The notes under the pieces are model-generated. The model did not search any database. It was not told the DNA's origin and saw only the letters and a list, made by a program, of their open reading frames with translations. The position numbers were made by a program, and so were the translations under genes. DNA of 64,000 nucleotides from Micromonospora rhizosphaerae (GTDB taxonomy: Bacteria; Actinomycetota; Actinomycetes; Mycobacteriales; Micromonosporaceae). Location of the stretch: assembly GCF_900091465.1 (NCBI RefSeq), contig NZ_FMHV01000002.1, positions 3,658,001 through 3,722,000 of the forward strand, in the 5' to 3' direction. Positions 8,361 to 16,944 of the stretch are shown here, one piece after another (the first letter of the stretch is position 1; each line of letters opens with the position of its first letter).

Positions 8361-9546
8361 TGTACCGCTCGGAAACCCGGTTCTGGCCTCTGAGGTGCGG
8401 TTCTGTGCGACCCGGCTAGCCAGCCGTGGGGCATGGTGGCGGGCATGTTCCTGTCTTTCGGATACCTGATCTTGTGTCAGATCCTGCGGCTGGTGGGCCA
8501 AGGCCTGCGCGGCGGCCGGTCCAAGGACATCGAGATTCTCGTGCTGCGTCATCAGGTCGAGGTCCTGCGCCGGCAGGTGGCACGGCTGGACCTGGAGCCC
8601 ACCGACCGAGTGGTTCTGTCAGCCCTTTCACGGCTGCTTCCTCGTTCCCGGTGGTCGACGTTCTTTGTCACCCCTGCCACGTTGCTGCGCTGGCACCGTG
8701 AACTGGTCGCCCGGAAGTGGACCTACCCGCAACGACGACCCGGGCGCCCACCGATACGGGCGGAGATCCGCGCCCTGGTGCTGCGCCTGGCCTGGGAGAA
8801 CCCGACCTGGGGCCACCGCCGGGTGCAGGGCGAACTGCTCAGGCTCGGTTATCGGGTCGCTCCCAGCACCGTGTGGCGATCCTGACCGCCGCCGGCGTCG
8901 ATCCGGCTCCGCGGCGCGGCGGGCCGACCTGGACCGAGTTTCTGACCGCTCAGGCCAGGGGCGGTTTGGCCTGCGACTTCCTGCATGTGGACACGATCGG
9001 TCTGACCCGGGTCTACGTGCTGTTCCTGATGGAGATCGGGGCCCGGCGGGTACATATCCTCGGGGCCACCACGAACCCGGCGGGGGAGTGGGTTACCCAG
9101 CAGGCGCGGAACCTGTTGATGGACCTCGGCGACAGAGTCGCCCAGTTCAGGTTTTTGATCCGGGATCGTGACAGCAAGTACATCGCCGGGTTCGACATGG
9201 TCTTCACCACCGAGGGCATCGAGATCCTGCGTACCCCGCCTCGGGCGCCGCGGGCGAACGCGTACGCGGAACGATGGGTACGCACGGTCCGCCGCGAGTG
9301 CCTCGACCGGATGCTGATCTACAACCGCCGTCACCTACTGGCCATTCTCGGCGAGTACGTGACGCACTACAACGACCACCGGCCTCACCAAGGCCGACAC
9401 CAACACCCACCCAACGCCACCGACGTACCGCTCTCACCGGTCGCTGACCTGACCGCAGCACGAGTGCGCCGCCGGAAGATCCTCAACGGGCTGATCAACG
9501 AATACGCCCAGGTGGCGTAGCTGTAACCGACTTTCCGAGCGGTACA
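8361..9546 (+). mobile_element. Insertion sequence with rve-type transposase, bounded by inverted repeats
   Basis: Ends are imperfect 22-bp inverted repeats: 8361-8382 and 9525-9546 share TGTACCGCTCGGAAA, then diverge for two bases before CGGTT. Length is ~1186 bp with one transposase ORF. No target-site duplication is visible: left flank GATCT, right flank GGAGG. Its right end lies inside a second, related transposase read on the minus strand, so this IS jumped into an older one and the distal part of the older copy was lost. Confidence 0.8.
8433..9520 (+). pseudogene. IS transposase (integrase-core rve type) with a single-base frameshift
   Basis: The N-terminal half has the helical region EILVLRHQVEVLRRQV and a helix-turn-helix region with TWGHRRVQGELLRLG. 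The second half is the DDE/rve core: D in FLHVDTIGLTRVYV, D in FLIRDRDSKYIAGF, and E in APRANAYAERWVRT. The two halves are in different frames: after STVW one base is missing near 8876, giving RS-stop instead of AILTAAG. The related copy on the other strand reads STVWAILREAG straight through, which locates the deletion. Programmed frameshifting is possible but there is no slippery run. Confidence 0.8.
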
Positions 9547-10065
9547 GGAGGAATTGCGCCCAGGTTGTCGCTGATCCCTCCGGTGCGGGATCGATGCCGG
9601 CCTCGCGGAGGATCGCCCAGACGGTGGAGGCGGCGACCTTGATCCCGAGAGTGAGCAGTTCGCCGTGGATGCGCCGGTAGCCCCAGTTGCTGTTCTCTCG
9701 GGCCAGCCGCAGGGTCAGGGTGCGGATTGAGCGCAGTGTGCGGGGTCGTCCGGGTCGGCGGGGTCGGGAGATGGTGGCGTGGCGGCGGGCGAGCAGCTCG
9801 CGGTGCCAGCGCAGGATGGTGTCTGGGCGCATGAGCAGCCGAAGTTGCTGCAGCGCTGCCCGGGGGAGTGGGCGCAGCAGTGCGGCCAGCAGGGCCCTGT
9901 CGGCGGGCTGGAACCGGACGCGTTGGTCGCCGAGTTGGCGCTGCAGCACGGCGATCTGGTGCCGCATGATGAGGATCTCGGTGTCCTTGTCGTGATCGCT
10001 GCGGGCAACAGCCGCAGCAGCGCGAACACGTTGGTCACACCGAGGTAGGCCAGTCGCAGGAACAC
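9547..10065 (-). pseudogene. Second rve-type transposase, truncated at its 3' end by the neighbouring IS
   Basis: A minus-strand reading begins MFLRLAYLGVTNVFALLRLL and, after a one-base frame change near 9998, continues DKDTEILIMRHQIAVLQRQL. It then runs to SNWGYRRIHGELL, STVWAILREAGIDPAP and TTWAQFLLYRS, where the right inverted repeat of the IS at 8361-9546 begins. All catalytic core residues are lost. Same family as the invading IS but clearly diverged. Confidence 0.75.
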
Positions 10066-10247
10066 GAGGCGGCATCATCGCGTAGTCATCGACATCGATC
10101 GGCCAGGTGACAAGCCGAACCAGCCGTGATCGCTCGCCAGGTGTCGACGAGTCGACCCTGAGCAGGGTGGATGGCATTTTCGGCAGGCACAGGCCTTCAG
10201 CGGGGATGTGGCGGCGGAGCAGACGATCGAACAGAGCCGGCAACAAC

Positions 10248-11717
10248 TCAAGCTTCCGGCGGCAGCATTTGATCCTGCTGCCGGCCCCGGTAGGTCTCCA
10301 GCAGCCTCAGCCAGACCTCACTGATCGTCGGGAACGCGGGCACGGCATGCCAGAGTCGTTCCACCGGCACTTCGCCTGCGACCGTGACGGTGGCCGAGTG
10401 CAGCAGTTCTCCGACGCCGGGCCCGACGAAGGTGACCCCCGCCACCGTTCCGCGGTCCACATCGACCAGCATACGGGCCTGGCCGCGATAGCCCTCGGCG
10501 TACTGGTGCGCGCCCGCGACGCGTGCGATGTCGTAGTCGACCACCTCGACCCGGCGTCCGGCCCGCTCCGCCTCGCGCGCGGTCAGGCCGACGGACGCGA
10601 CCTCCGGGTCGGTGAAGACGACCTGCGGCACGGCCGCGCCGTCGGCGGTCGTGGCGTGCGCGCCCCACCTGGCGTCGTCGACCGGCTCTCCCTTAGCGCG
10701 GGCGCCGATGGCGGCGCCGACGATCCGGGCCTGGTACTTCCCCTGATGGGTCAGCAGTGCCCGTTGGTTGACATCGCCGGCGGCGTAGAGCCAGCCGTCG
10801 GCGACGGCGGTCACCCGGCCGGTGTCGTCCACGGTCAGCCAGTCGCCCGCGGTGAGACCGACGGTCTCCAGGCCGAGGTCCGCCGTCCGCGGGGCTCGGC
10901 CCGTGGCGAACAGGATCTCGTCGGCGGCCAGTTCTGCGCCGTCGGCCAGCGTCATCCGCACCTCGCCGTCCTCGCGCGCCACGTATGTCACAGAGGCCCC
11001 GAAACGGATGTCGACGCCGGCTTCGCGAAGCCCGTCCGCGACCAGCTCGCCGGCGAACGGCTCCATCCGCGGCAGCAGTCCGGCGTCGCCGCGGACCAGC
11101 ATCGTCACCTGGGCGCCGAGCGCCTGCCAGGCGGTTGCCATCTCGACGGCCACCACGCCGCCGCCGACGATGGCGAGACGGCCTGGTACGTGGTCGGCGC
11201 TGGTGGCCTCACGGCTGGTCCAGGGGCGTACGGTGTCGAGTCCGGGTGTGTCGGGCAGGGCCGCGCTGGTGCCGGTGCAGATGGCGACGGCGTGCCGTGC
11301 GGTCAGCCGGACGGTGTCGCCGTCAGGGGTCTGCACCGCCACCTGGCGGGGGCCGTCGAGCCGGCCGTGGCCGCGTATCAGGTCGACGGAGACTGCGTTC
11401 AGCCAGTCGACCTGGTTCTCGTCGTTCCAGTACGCGGACATCTTGTCACGGTGCGCGAGGACCGCCTCGACGTCCAGCGGCCCGGCCACTGCCTGGCGCA
11501 GCCCGGGGACGCGGCGGGCGTCGGCGCGTGCCAGCACCGGCCGCAGCAGCGCCTTGCTGGGCTCGCAGGCCCAGTAAGAGCACTCGCCGCCGAGCAGTTC
11601 GCGCTCCACGATCACGGTGCTGAGCCCGGCGGCTCTGGCCCGGTCGGCCACGTTCTCGCCGACCGGGCCAGCGCCGATGACGACCACGTCATAGGTGCGG
11701 GGTGCCTCGTTCGTCAC
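10248..11717 (-). CDS. Class I pyridine nucleotide-disulfide oxidoreductase (mercuric/lipoamide reductase-like)
   Basis: 489-aa flavoprotein. The FAD-binding motif VVVIGAGPVGENVA is at the N-terminus. The redox-active disulfide is in GGECSYWACEPSKALLRP, a C-x4-C arrangement. The NAD(P)-binding motif is RLAIVGGGVVAVEMATAW and a second FAD contact is LYAAGDVNQRALLTH. The C-terminal dimerisation domain ends with a HAVPAFPTISE motif, as in active family members with a catalytic histidine. GTG at 11717 is chosen because GGAGG lies 5 nt upstream; an ATG at 11729 overlaps that site. The substrate is not evident: no lipoyl or mer partners are nearby. Confidence 0.85.
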   Translation of the reverse strand: MTNEAPRTYDVVVIGAGPVGENVADRARAAGLSTVIVERELLGGECSYWACEPSKALLRPVLARADARRVPGLRQAVAGPLDVEAVLAHRDKMSAYWNDENQVDWLNAVSVDLIRGHGRLDGPRQVAVQTPDGDTVRLTARHAVAICTGTSAALPDTPGLDTVRPWTSREATSADHVPGRLAIVGGGVVAVEMATAWQALGAQVTMLVRGDAGLLPRMEPFAGELVADGLREAGVDIRFGASVTYVAREDGEVRMTLADGAELAADEILFATGRAPRTADLGLETVGLTAGDWLTVDDTGRVTAVADGWLYAAGDVNQRALLTHQGKYQARIVGAAIGARAKGEPVDDARWGAHATTADGAAVPQVVFTDPEVASVGLTAREAERAGRRVEVVDYDIARVAGAHQYAEGYRGQARMLVDVDRGTVAGVTFVGPGVGELLHSATVTVAGEVPVERLWHAVPAFPTISEVWLRLLETYRGRQQDQMLPPEA

Positions 11718-12115
11718 TGCTTCCTCCATGACTGCGTCTGAGACTCTGTCTAGAGTGCGGCTTCCGCAGAAGCGGGGCTGCCGGGCCGAGGCTCCCTGGT
11801 CGTGTCTGCGGTAGCCGGCCCGCCGCCGAAGCGCCCGCTGATGCCGCTGCGTGCCGGCGACGGTGCCCGAGGTCGCGCCTCGGGTCGCCGAGGGAGGGCC
11901 GTGACCCGGGCCTGGGTCTCGGCTGGGCGCCGTTGTGCCCCGGTCCCCGGTCGGCCAAGCTGCGGCACGGTACAGCGTATGGCTGTGGTCAAGCTTGGGG
12001 CGCGGAGGGCGCCCGGCGGCAGCGGTCCGGCGCCGGTGTCGCACCGAGGGCGGAACGGGCCGGCCGCCACGTAGGCTGGTGCCGACCCGTCGCGCCCTCG
12101 GTGACTGAGGTGGTG

Positions 12116-12394
12116 TCAGCGGCCGGGGGCCCGCTTCTTGACCTCCTGGAGTACCCAGCCGTTGCCGTCCGGGTCGCTGAAGGTGGCGAAGGAGCCGTAG
12201 TCGGCACGGGTGGGGTGCGGGCCGGCGATCCGCGCCTGGCCGCCGGCGCGGTGGACGACGTCTCCGCCGTCGTGGCCGTGGTACACGGTCCCGCCGGCAT
12301 CGTGGAACACCTCGCTCACCTCGATGCCGCGACCGACGAGCTCCGCGCGGGCCTCTTCGATGTCCGAGACGACGAGCTGTGGCCCCCGTCGTCG
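12116..12394 (-). pseudogene. VOC (glyoxalase/bleomycin-resistance) protein, C-terminal fragment
   Basis: The frame reads QLVVSDIEEARAELVGRGIE, then VSEVFHDAG and ends SFATFSDPDGNGWVLQEVKK. This is the second half of a VOC domain, close in style to the intact proteins at 12688 and 32865. An in-frame TGA directly upstream of the Q (at 12395-12397) and the lack of the first beta-alpha-beta unit show that the 5' half is lost. Confidence 0.7.
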
Positions 12395-12501
12395 TCATCC
12401 ACACGTCGCCGCCGCGGCCGGGCCGGGTGCGCGTGAACGGCTAGACTTGCGGGAGCTTCAGGGTGCGCTCATCGTCATCGGTGGGGCTTCGGTCCGTGTC
12501 C

Positions 12502-12617
12502 CCCCTCCGACATGAACTCCCACGACAGCCGGCGGGAAGTCACGCGCTGCTCGTCTGGCTGACGGCGGGGAAGTCGATGTTGGCGGGGGAGTGGTGCGAC
12601 GACTCCTTTACTCGGCC
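12502..12617. repeat. 116-bp direct repeat, copy A
   Basis: Begins CCCCTCCGACATGAACTCCC and ends CTTTACTCGGCC. It matches 13515-13630 at 110 of 116 positions by eye. The two copies lie in the same orientation ~1 kb apart, flanking the VOC gene at 12688-13134. The function is unknown; recombination between them would excise that gene. Confidence 0.85.
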
Positions 12618-12687
12618 CGGGCGTGGTCGAAAATCGACATGTGTGAGGCAGGCGGTAGGTGGTGGAGCAAGGACGCGGCTTGTAATG

Positions 12688-13134
12688 TCACGAACGGGCC
12701 TCGCGGCGGGTGGTGACCTCCTGCAGCGTCCAGCCGTTCCCGTCCGGGTCCTGGAATGAGGCGTGCGAGTTGTAGCTCTGACGTTCGGGGTCGGGGCCGG
12801 GTTGGCGCGCCTCGGGCCAGAAAGGGCTGCCGGGGCCGTGGTAGACCTCGGTGATGTCGACGCCTCGCTGGACCAGTTCCTCCCGTGTGGCCACGATGTC
12901 GGAGGTCACCAGCTCTAGGTGCCGCATCGACCCCGGTGCAGCGGCTATCGGCAGGCCTTTGCCGAACACGATGGACGTATGGCCGTCACCAGTCGGGGTC
13001 AGTTGCACGACGCGGACGTCGTCGCCGACCTCGATGTCTAAGTCCAGTCGCCAGCCCAGGCGATCCCGGTAGAACTCCATCGCCCTGTCGACATCCGACA
13101 CCGGGATCGTGACCACCTCAAGATTGACGTGCAT
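12688..13134 (-). CDS. VOC family (glyoxalase/bleomycin resistance-like) protein
   Basis: 148 aa, one full VOC module of two beta-alpha-beta-beta-beta units: VTIPVSDVDRAMEFYRDRLG at residues ~7-26, then HLELVTSDIVATREELVQRG, and SFQDPDGNGWTLQEVTTR at the end. Members act as isomerases, dioxygenases or drug-binding proteins after dimerisation; metal ligands are not certain here. ATG at 13134 has AAGGAG 8 nt upstream. It lies between two 116-bp direct repeats and beside a broken paralogue. Confidence 0.82.
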   Translation of the reverse strand: MHVNLEVVTIPVSDVDRAMEFYRDRLGWRLDLDIEVGDDVRVVQLTPTGDGHTSIVFGKGLPIAAAPGSMRHLELVTSDIVATREELVQRGVDITEVYHGPGSPFWPEARQPGPDPERQSYNSHASFQDPDGNGWTLQEVTTRREARS

Positions 13135-13514
13135 CGTACCCACTCCTTGTCCGCCCTGTCTGCGGTGTTCTGTCCCGACGGCGGGAACCCTTTGGTCCCG
13201 GCCCCGGGCCACCCGGGCTCCCGCCGGCCATCAGTCACCAAGGCCGGATCAACGCCCCTGTGATCGAGGACCGGGAGCGGCGACTGCCGCCGCTGTTCCT
13301 ACCGCCGGACAGTACCCCCGATGGGGCCATGTCACGGGAGGATCCGGAGGTTGTGCTGGTCGGATGTCCGTCGCGAGGGTCCGTGGCCCGGTGCCGGTAA
13401 CGAGTGGTTCGGGTATCGTCCGGCAGGCGGGACAGCCTTTGCTTCGTTACGGTCCACGCCACAAGCACCAAGCACCTGGCTGAGTGACATGCATCAATGT
13501 GCTGCTCGACGTCG
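13135..13514. other. 380 bp without a recognisable gene
   Basis: It lies between the VOC start and repeat copy B. Short open frames exist on both strands but none resembles a known family, and no hairpin stands out. The VOC promoter should be in the first ~80 bp. Confidence 0.4.
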
Positions 13515-13630
13515 CCCCTCCGACATGAACTCCCCCGACAGCCGGCGGGAAGTCACGCGCGGCTCGTCTGGCTGACAGCAGGGAAGTCGATGGTGGCGGG
13601 GGAGTGGTACGACGACTCCTTTACTCGGCC
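13515..13630. repeat. 116-bp direct repeat, copy B
   Basis: Same unit as 12502-12617, with six differences. Both copies encode a short frame containing KSM(L/V)AGEW(C/Y)DD, reminiscent of the N-terminus of maltose O-acetyltransferases, but too short to call. Copy B ends ~60 bp before a tRNA-Pro fragment. Confidence 0.85.
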
Positions 13631-13690
13631 GGTTTATGCTTCAGGCGACCTGGGCAAACGTGCGCGAGCATGCCGCTGGGCCACCGGACT

Positions 13691-13733
13691 ACTGGGGGTC
13701 AAGGGGTCGTCGGTTCAAATCCGGCCGTCCCGA
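13691..13733 (+). other. 3' fragment of tRNA-Pro(GGG): attachment-site scar
   Basis: The sequence contains the anticodon loop CTGGGGG (anticodon GGG), the 3' anticodon strand TCAAG, the T-arm GTCGG-TTCAAAT-CCGGC, and the acceptor strand CGTCCCG plus discriminator A. The upstream half (acceptor 5' strand, D-arm, CTTGA strand) is absent, so it cannot fold as a tRNA. The antisense reads GFEPTTP, the end of the integrase stump that overlaps it. This arrangement is the usual attachment site of an integrated element at a tRNA 3' end. Confidence 0.75.
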
Positions 13734-14215
13734 CGCAGGTCAGAGGCCATTCGGGATCTTCCGGATGGCCATTTCTGATCTTGTACAGCAGTGAAGTACA
13801 GCAACGGCTCATTGGTCGAGGCTCTCGCAGGGCTTCTCGGGTGGCCTTGGACGAGACCTGGCTGTAGATCTCCATGGTGATCGAGAAGTCGGCGTGTCTC
13901 AGGATCGCCATCGCGATCCGCGGATGCACGTCCAGGTCGACCAGCAGGGAAGCGCAGGTGCGCCGGGCGTCGTGGACGGTGATCTTAGGGGCGCCGGCGT
14001 TGGCGATGCGGCTGTCGTAGGAGCGGTTGAAGTTCCGCGGCTCGACCGGCAGCCCGTAGCGGGTCGTGAAGGCCATGCCGGTGTCGTGCCACGCATCGCG
14101 GGCCTTCTCTCTGGCCGCTTCCTGTTGGCGGTAGCGGTGCCGCAGCGCGGTGACGCAGATGGCCGGCAGCGGCAGGGAAGCGTCGGACTCCTCGGTCTTG
14201 CTGGTGCTGGCGCTG
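13699..14215 (-). pseudogene. Tyrosine integrase, C-terminal stump of an integrative element
   Basis: The frame reads LPLPAICVTALRHRYRQQEA, then ITVHDARRTCASLLVDLDVH (H-x-x-R box), AILRHADFSITMEIYSQVSS (second H and catalytic Y), and ends ...GTAGFEPTTP inside the tRNA-Pro fragment. About 170 residues remain. The N-terminal core-binding part and first catalytic arginine are missing. Upstream of ~14215 the DNA instead matches a plus-strand membrane protein, so a deletion joined the two. Confidence 0.8.
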
Positions 14216-14859
14216 ATGGGCGTCGGACTCTGGTACGCGCTGCTGCGTCCACCGTGAAGTCCCTGGCCGAGGAGGCTGCCCAGGGGCAGGTCGCCCCGGT
14301 GGCCCGGCAGGCCAGCGCCGCCGACACCCGAGCCCAGCAGGCGGACGACAAGGCCCAGCAGGCGGTCGACGCGGTCGCGCCCGGGGCCAGCCCGTCGCCG
14401 ACCCCCACCGTCCGTCCGGGCGTGCCGGCCATCCCCGACGGTGGGCAGTCGTCCAGCCGGCGGCTGTCGGTCACCGCCGGGGCCGGCGCCATCGGCACCG
14501 ACCGGTACACCGTGCCGTCCCGTCGGGTCTTTGTGCTGACCGACATCTTCCTGCAGAACCCGCAGGGCGACGAGGGGCGCCTCGACCTGGTGGTCGACGG
14601 CAGGACGGTGCTGACCGTCGCGCTGGCCAACTTCCGTGACCTGGACTACCACATGGTTTCGCCGATCGAGGTTTCCGCCGGCCGGGTGATCAGCCTGCGG
14701 ACCAACTGCCGACGCGCCCCGGGACCGCGCTGGACGGCGCCGGTGGCGGAGGCGGCCAGTGCCGCGACTTCGCCTTGCTCCTGGTATCCCCTTCGCGGCA
14801 GGGTGGGCGGGGCCTCTCGTCTGGTCGGGGCGGGTGGGATTGCCGTTACGGCGGGGTGA
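14215..14859 (+). pseudogene. Membrane-anchored coiled-coil-like protein, 5'-truncated and frameshifted
   Basis: A plus-strand transmembrane end (LVLALMGVGLWYALLRPP) is followed, one frame over, by TVKSLAEEAAQGQVAPVARQ and an Ala/Gln-rich heptad-like region. A Pro/Ser/Thr linker comes next, and then a globular segment with YTVPSRRVFVLTDIFLQNPQ and LDLVVDGRTVLTVALANFRD. The frame change falls at ~14270. The start is missing where it joins the integrase stump. The globular part looks like an extracytoplasmic beta-sandwich of a Micromonospora-type hypothetical protein. Not functional as it stands. Confidence 0.55.
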
Positions 14860-15241
14860 CCATGGCGTGGATCTTGTTCCAGGCGAGGATGAGGTCGGTC
14901 TGGTGCGGGTGGGTGTCGTCGAGGCGGATCAGCCGTTTACGGGCGCGGCGCACGAGGCGGGCTGGCGCGTTGAGTAGCACTCGGCGCAGGGTGGCCGGGC
15001 TGGCTTAGCGCAGCCCGGACTGTTCGGCCAGCAGCCGCAGCAACGGGGCGCCGACCGCACCGATCAGCCCGGACGCCCCGGTGGTCAGCGTCAGTCCGCG
15101 GGCCCAGGCGTTGGCGCGTTGTTCGATGCGTCGCTTACGCTGCAATCGTTTGGCACGCGCAGCCTTCATACGCAACCTGGTCGATGTCATACGCTTCACC
15201 TGGTAGGTGCCGCCCTTCTGGAAGATTCTCGATCTAGGCAA
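14846..15241 (-). mobile_element. IS1380-like transposase remnant with large internal deletion
   Basis: The first ~78 residues resemble an IS1380 N-terminus: AWARGLTLTTGASGLIGAVG then APLLRLLAEQSGLR. After an in-frame TAA the same frame continues ASPATLRRVLLNAPARLVRR, then LIRLDDTHPHQTDLILAWNK, which is the C-terminal end of the same family. The ~300 intervening residues including the catalytic core are gone. Confidence 0.6.
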
Positions 15242-15457
15242 CCCAGATCATTCCAGGTAGGACGGCACCTCCTTCACGTCAGGGCCGGCAATCAGCCATC
15301 ACGCCGTCGAGCCCATGAATTCGTGAGGCTGGATGTCGGCGAGCCGTCCGGTTCTGCTAACAGAGCGGACGCCCTTTCGCGTCGCCCGACGTGGTCGTCT
15401 TACCAGCTCGCCAGACCTTCTTCCGCGCTCCGACACCCGAGGCTCGGATGCGCCGCG

Positions 15458-16102
15458 TCAGCCCATGTGCTGGTCGTCAGACGTCACGAACGTCCGCAGA
15501 TGGTCAACCGCCGCAGAGAGCGCGTCCTGCAGGGGGCCGATGTCCCGGGCGACCTGAGCGAGGAGCATGCCGCCTTGATACGCCGCGAGGAACATGTCGG
15601 CGAGCCGCGCGGGGTCGGCGGACGCGTCGATGCGGCCGAGTTGCCGCATGCGATCGAGCCCGACGCGGAAGATCTCGCGCCACTGCGCGAACACCTCCGC
15701 GAGCCGGTCGTGCACGTCGAGATCGGTCTTGACGATCTCGCTCGCGAGCGAGCCGAGGCTGCAGCCGTCCTCGAACGGACGCCCCGAGAGGACGTAGAAG
15801 TCCGTCCAGTCCTGGAACGCCTCGACGGTGTCGAAGCTGGCAAACCGTTCGCTGCGATGGAAGCCGAGGACGCTGTCGGCATGCCAGTCGATGACCGCCA
15901 GGACGAGGCTCTCCTTGGTGGGGAAGTAGTGACTCAGCTGCGATCCACTCACGCCTGCAGCGCGGCGGACGAGCTCGTTGTTGGTTGCGTGGACCCCTTT
16001 GCCGTAGATCAACGCGGCCGCGTGCTCCAGTATTCGCTCGCGCGTGGCCTGGCCCTTGGGAGTGAGCTTCTGGGCTGCATCCGCCCCGTCGTTCACCTGC
16101 AT
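15458..16102 (-). CDS. TetR-family transcriptional repressor
   Basis: 214 aa. The N-terminal HTH contains TRERILEHAAALIYGKGVHA and VRRAAGVSGSQLSHYFPTKE at residues ~20-65. The ligand domain resembles the TetR_C_16/AcrR-like type. ATG at 16102 (MQVNDG) is used; the open frame extends 12 codons upstream into the promoter. Divergent from the AhpD-like gene, with a TGGACGA/TCGTCCA palindrome duplicated between them, so it most likely represses the redox operon and itself. Confidence 0.85.
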   Translation of the reverse strand: MQVNDGADAAQKLTPKGQATRERILEHAAALIYGKGVHATNNELVRRAAGVSGSQLSHYFPTKESLVLAVIDWHADSVLGFHRSERFASFDTVEAFQDWTDFYVLSGRPFEDGCSLGSLASEIVKTDLDVHDRLAEVFAQWREIFRVGLDRMRQLGRIDASADPARLADMFLAAYQGGMLLAQVARDIGPLQDALSAAVDHLRTFVTSDDQHMG

Positions 16103-16240
16103 GTCATCAACATAACACAACTGGGCTTGACAACCCATTTTCGATGGTGTTCACACAGCGAGTGGACGAAATCGTCCAGTAACGTCACGCGGAGGTTCAT
16201 CAACATGTCTCGCCTGACCGCTCCCGCGCCGCCGACATCC
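16091..16240. repeat. Tandem duplication of a divergent promoter, copy 1
   Basis: The segment from GTTCACCTGCATG through the TetR start, a TTGACA box, the TGGACGA palindrome and the GGAGG-led ATGTCTCGCCTGACC start of the AhpD gene is repeated at 16245-16395 with a few differences. Period 154-155 bp. Both copies keep the two divergent translation starts. Confidence 0.9.
16163..16178. promoter_or_regulatory. Candidate TetR operator 1
   Basis: TGGACGA-AA-TCGTCCA is a perfect 7-bp inverted repeat with a 2-nt spacer, ~30 nt downstream of a TTGACA box at ~16128. It lies in the divergent region of the TetR gene. Confidence 0.6.
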
Positions 16241-16285
16241 CCCTGTTCACCTGCATGTCATCAACATAAACACAACTGGGCTTGA
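16205..16285 (+). other. 26-codon leader ORF created by the promoter duplication
   Basis: Copy 1 of the duplication keeps the GGAGG site and ATG of the AhpD-like gene. Its frame reads MSRLTAPAPPTSPC and stops after 26 codons at a TGA that overlaps the second TTGACA box. It is followed in copy 2 by the real start. A mirror stub of the TetR gene (MQVNRGMSAARERSGETC) lies on the other strand at 16200-16256. Confidence 0.5.
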
Positions 16286-16395
16286 CAACCCATTTCCGAT
16301 GGTGTTCACTCAGCGAGTGGACGAAATCGTCCAGTAACGTCACGCGGAGGTTCATCAACATGTCTCGCCTGACCGCTCCCATGCCCGCCGACATC
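16245..16395. repeat. Tandem duplication of a divergent promoter, copy 2
   Basis: Second copy of the unit at 16091-16240. It feeds directly into the intact AhpD-like gene. Differences include CATAAACAC versus CATAACAC, CCATTTCC versus CCATTTTC, and CTCAG versus CACAG. Confidence 0.9.
16318..16333. promoter_or_regulatory. Candidate TetR operator 2
   Basis: Identical TGGACGA-AA-TCGTCCA palindrome, 155 bp from operator 1, with a TTGACA box at 16282 and the AhpD-like start 27 bp downstream. Confidence 0.6.
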
Positions 16396-16902
16396 GACGC
16401 GAAGACGCAGGGCGCCCTCGACGCCATCGCGAAGCAGTTCGGCTTCGCGCCCAGCATGTTCACCACGCTCGCCGCGAACCCGACCGTGCTCGAGATCGTG
16501 ATGGGCCTGCAGGGCAGCATCGCGAAGCTCCTGGACGCGAAGACGCGCCACACGATCGCCCTCGCGGTCTCTCAGTCGAACGGCTGCCACTACTGCCAGG
16601 CACTCCACGGTTTCATCTCGTCGAACCTCGGCGGTATGTCGGCGGAGGAGATTGAGCTCGCCCGCACGGGCACGTCCAGCGACCCGAAGCGCGCCGCCGT
16701 CGCGAAGTTCGCGCAGCACGTGATCGAGACACGTGGCCAGGTCAGCGACGAGGACCTCGCAGCGATCCGCGAGGTCGGGTATATCGACCCGGAGATCCAG
16801 GCGATCGTCACGATCGTGGTCGTCACCCTGCTCACGAACTACCTCAACAACGTCAGCGACACCGTCGTCGACGTCCCCGGCGCCGACCACCAGTCGGCCT
16901 GA
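16360..16902 (+). CDS. Carboxymuconolactone decarboxylase/AhpD-like peroxidase-related protein
   Basis: 180 aa, all-alpha CMD fold. The C-x2-C redox pair lies in SNGCHYCQALHG at residues ~76-87 with the following histidine, as in AhpD-type alkylhydroperoxidases. ATG at 16360 has GGAGG 9 nt upstream. First gene of a three-gene unit with a nitroreductase (42 bp on) and a YjbR-like gene. It probably acts in peroxide or electrophile detoxification under the divergent TetR repressor. Confidence 0.85.
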   Translation: MSRLTAPMPADIDAKTQGALDAIAKQFGFAPSMFTTLAANPTVLEIVMGLQGSIAKLLDAKTRHTIALAVSQSNGCHYCQALHGFISSNLGGMSAEEIELARTGTSSDPKRAAVAKFAQHVIETRGQVSDEDLAAIREVGYIDPEIQAIVTIVVVTLLTNYLNNVSDTVVDVPGADHQSA

Positions 16903-16944
16903 CTTTCCTCTCCACCCGCCGTTCAAACGAAAGAAAGCACGACG

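Noticed and set aside
10107..12404. Long frames on both strands extending beyond the disulfide oxidoreductase
   Set aside because: Only the minus-strand segment 10248-11717 shows flavoprotein motifs. The extension to 12404 and the plus-strand frame do not.
13515..13630. Maltose O-acetyltransferase start within the 116-bp repeats
   Set aside because: Only ~12 residues (KSMVAGEWYDD) are suggestive, and no continuing frame follows.
13620..13733. Complete tRNA-Pro
   Set aside because: The 5' acceptor strand, D-arm and 5' anticodon strand do not pair with the 3' half.
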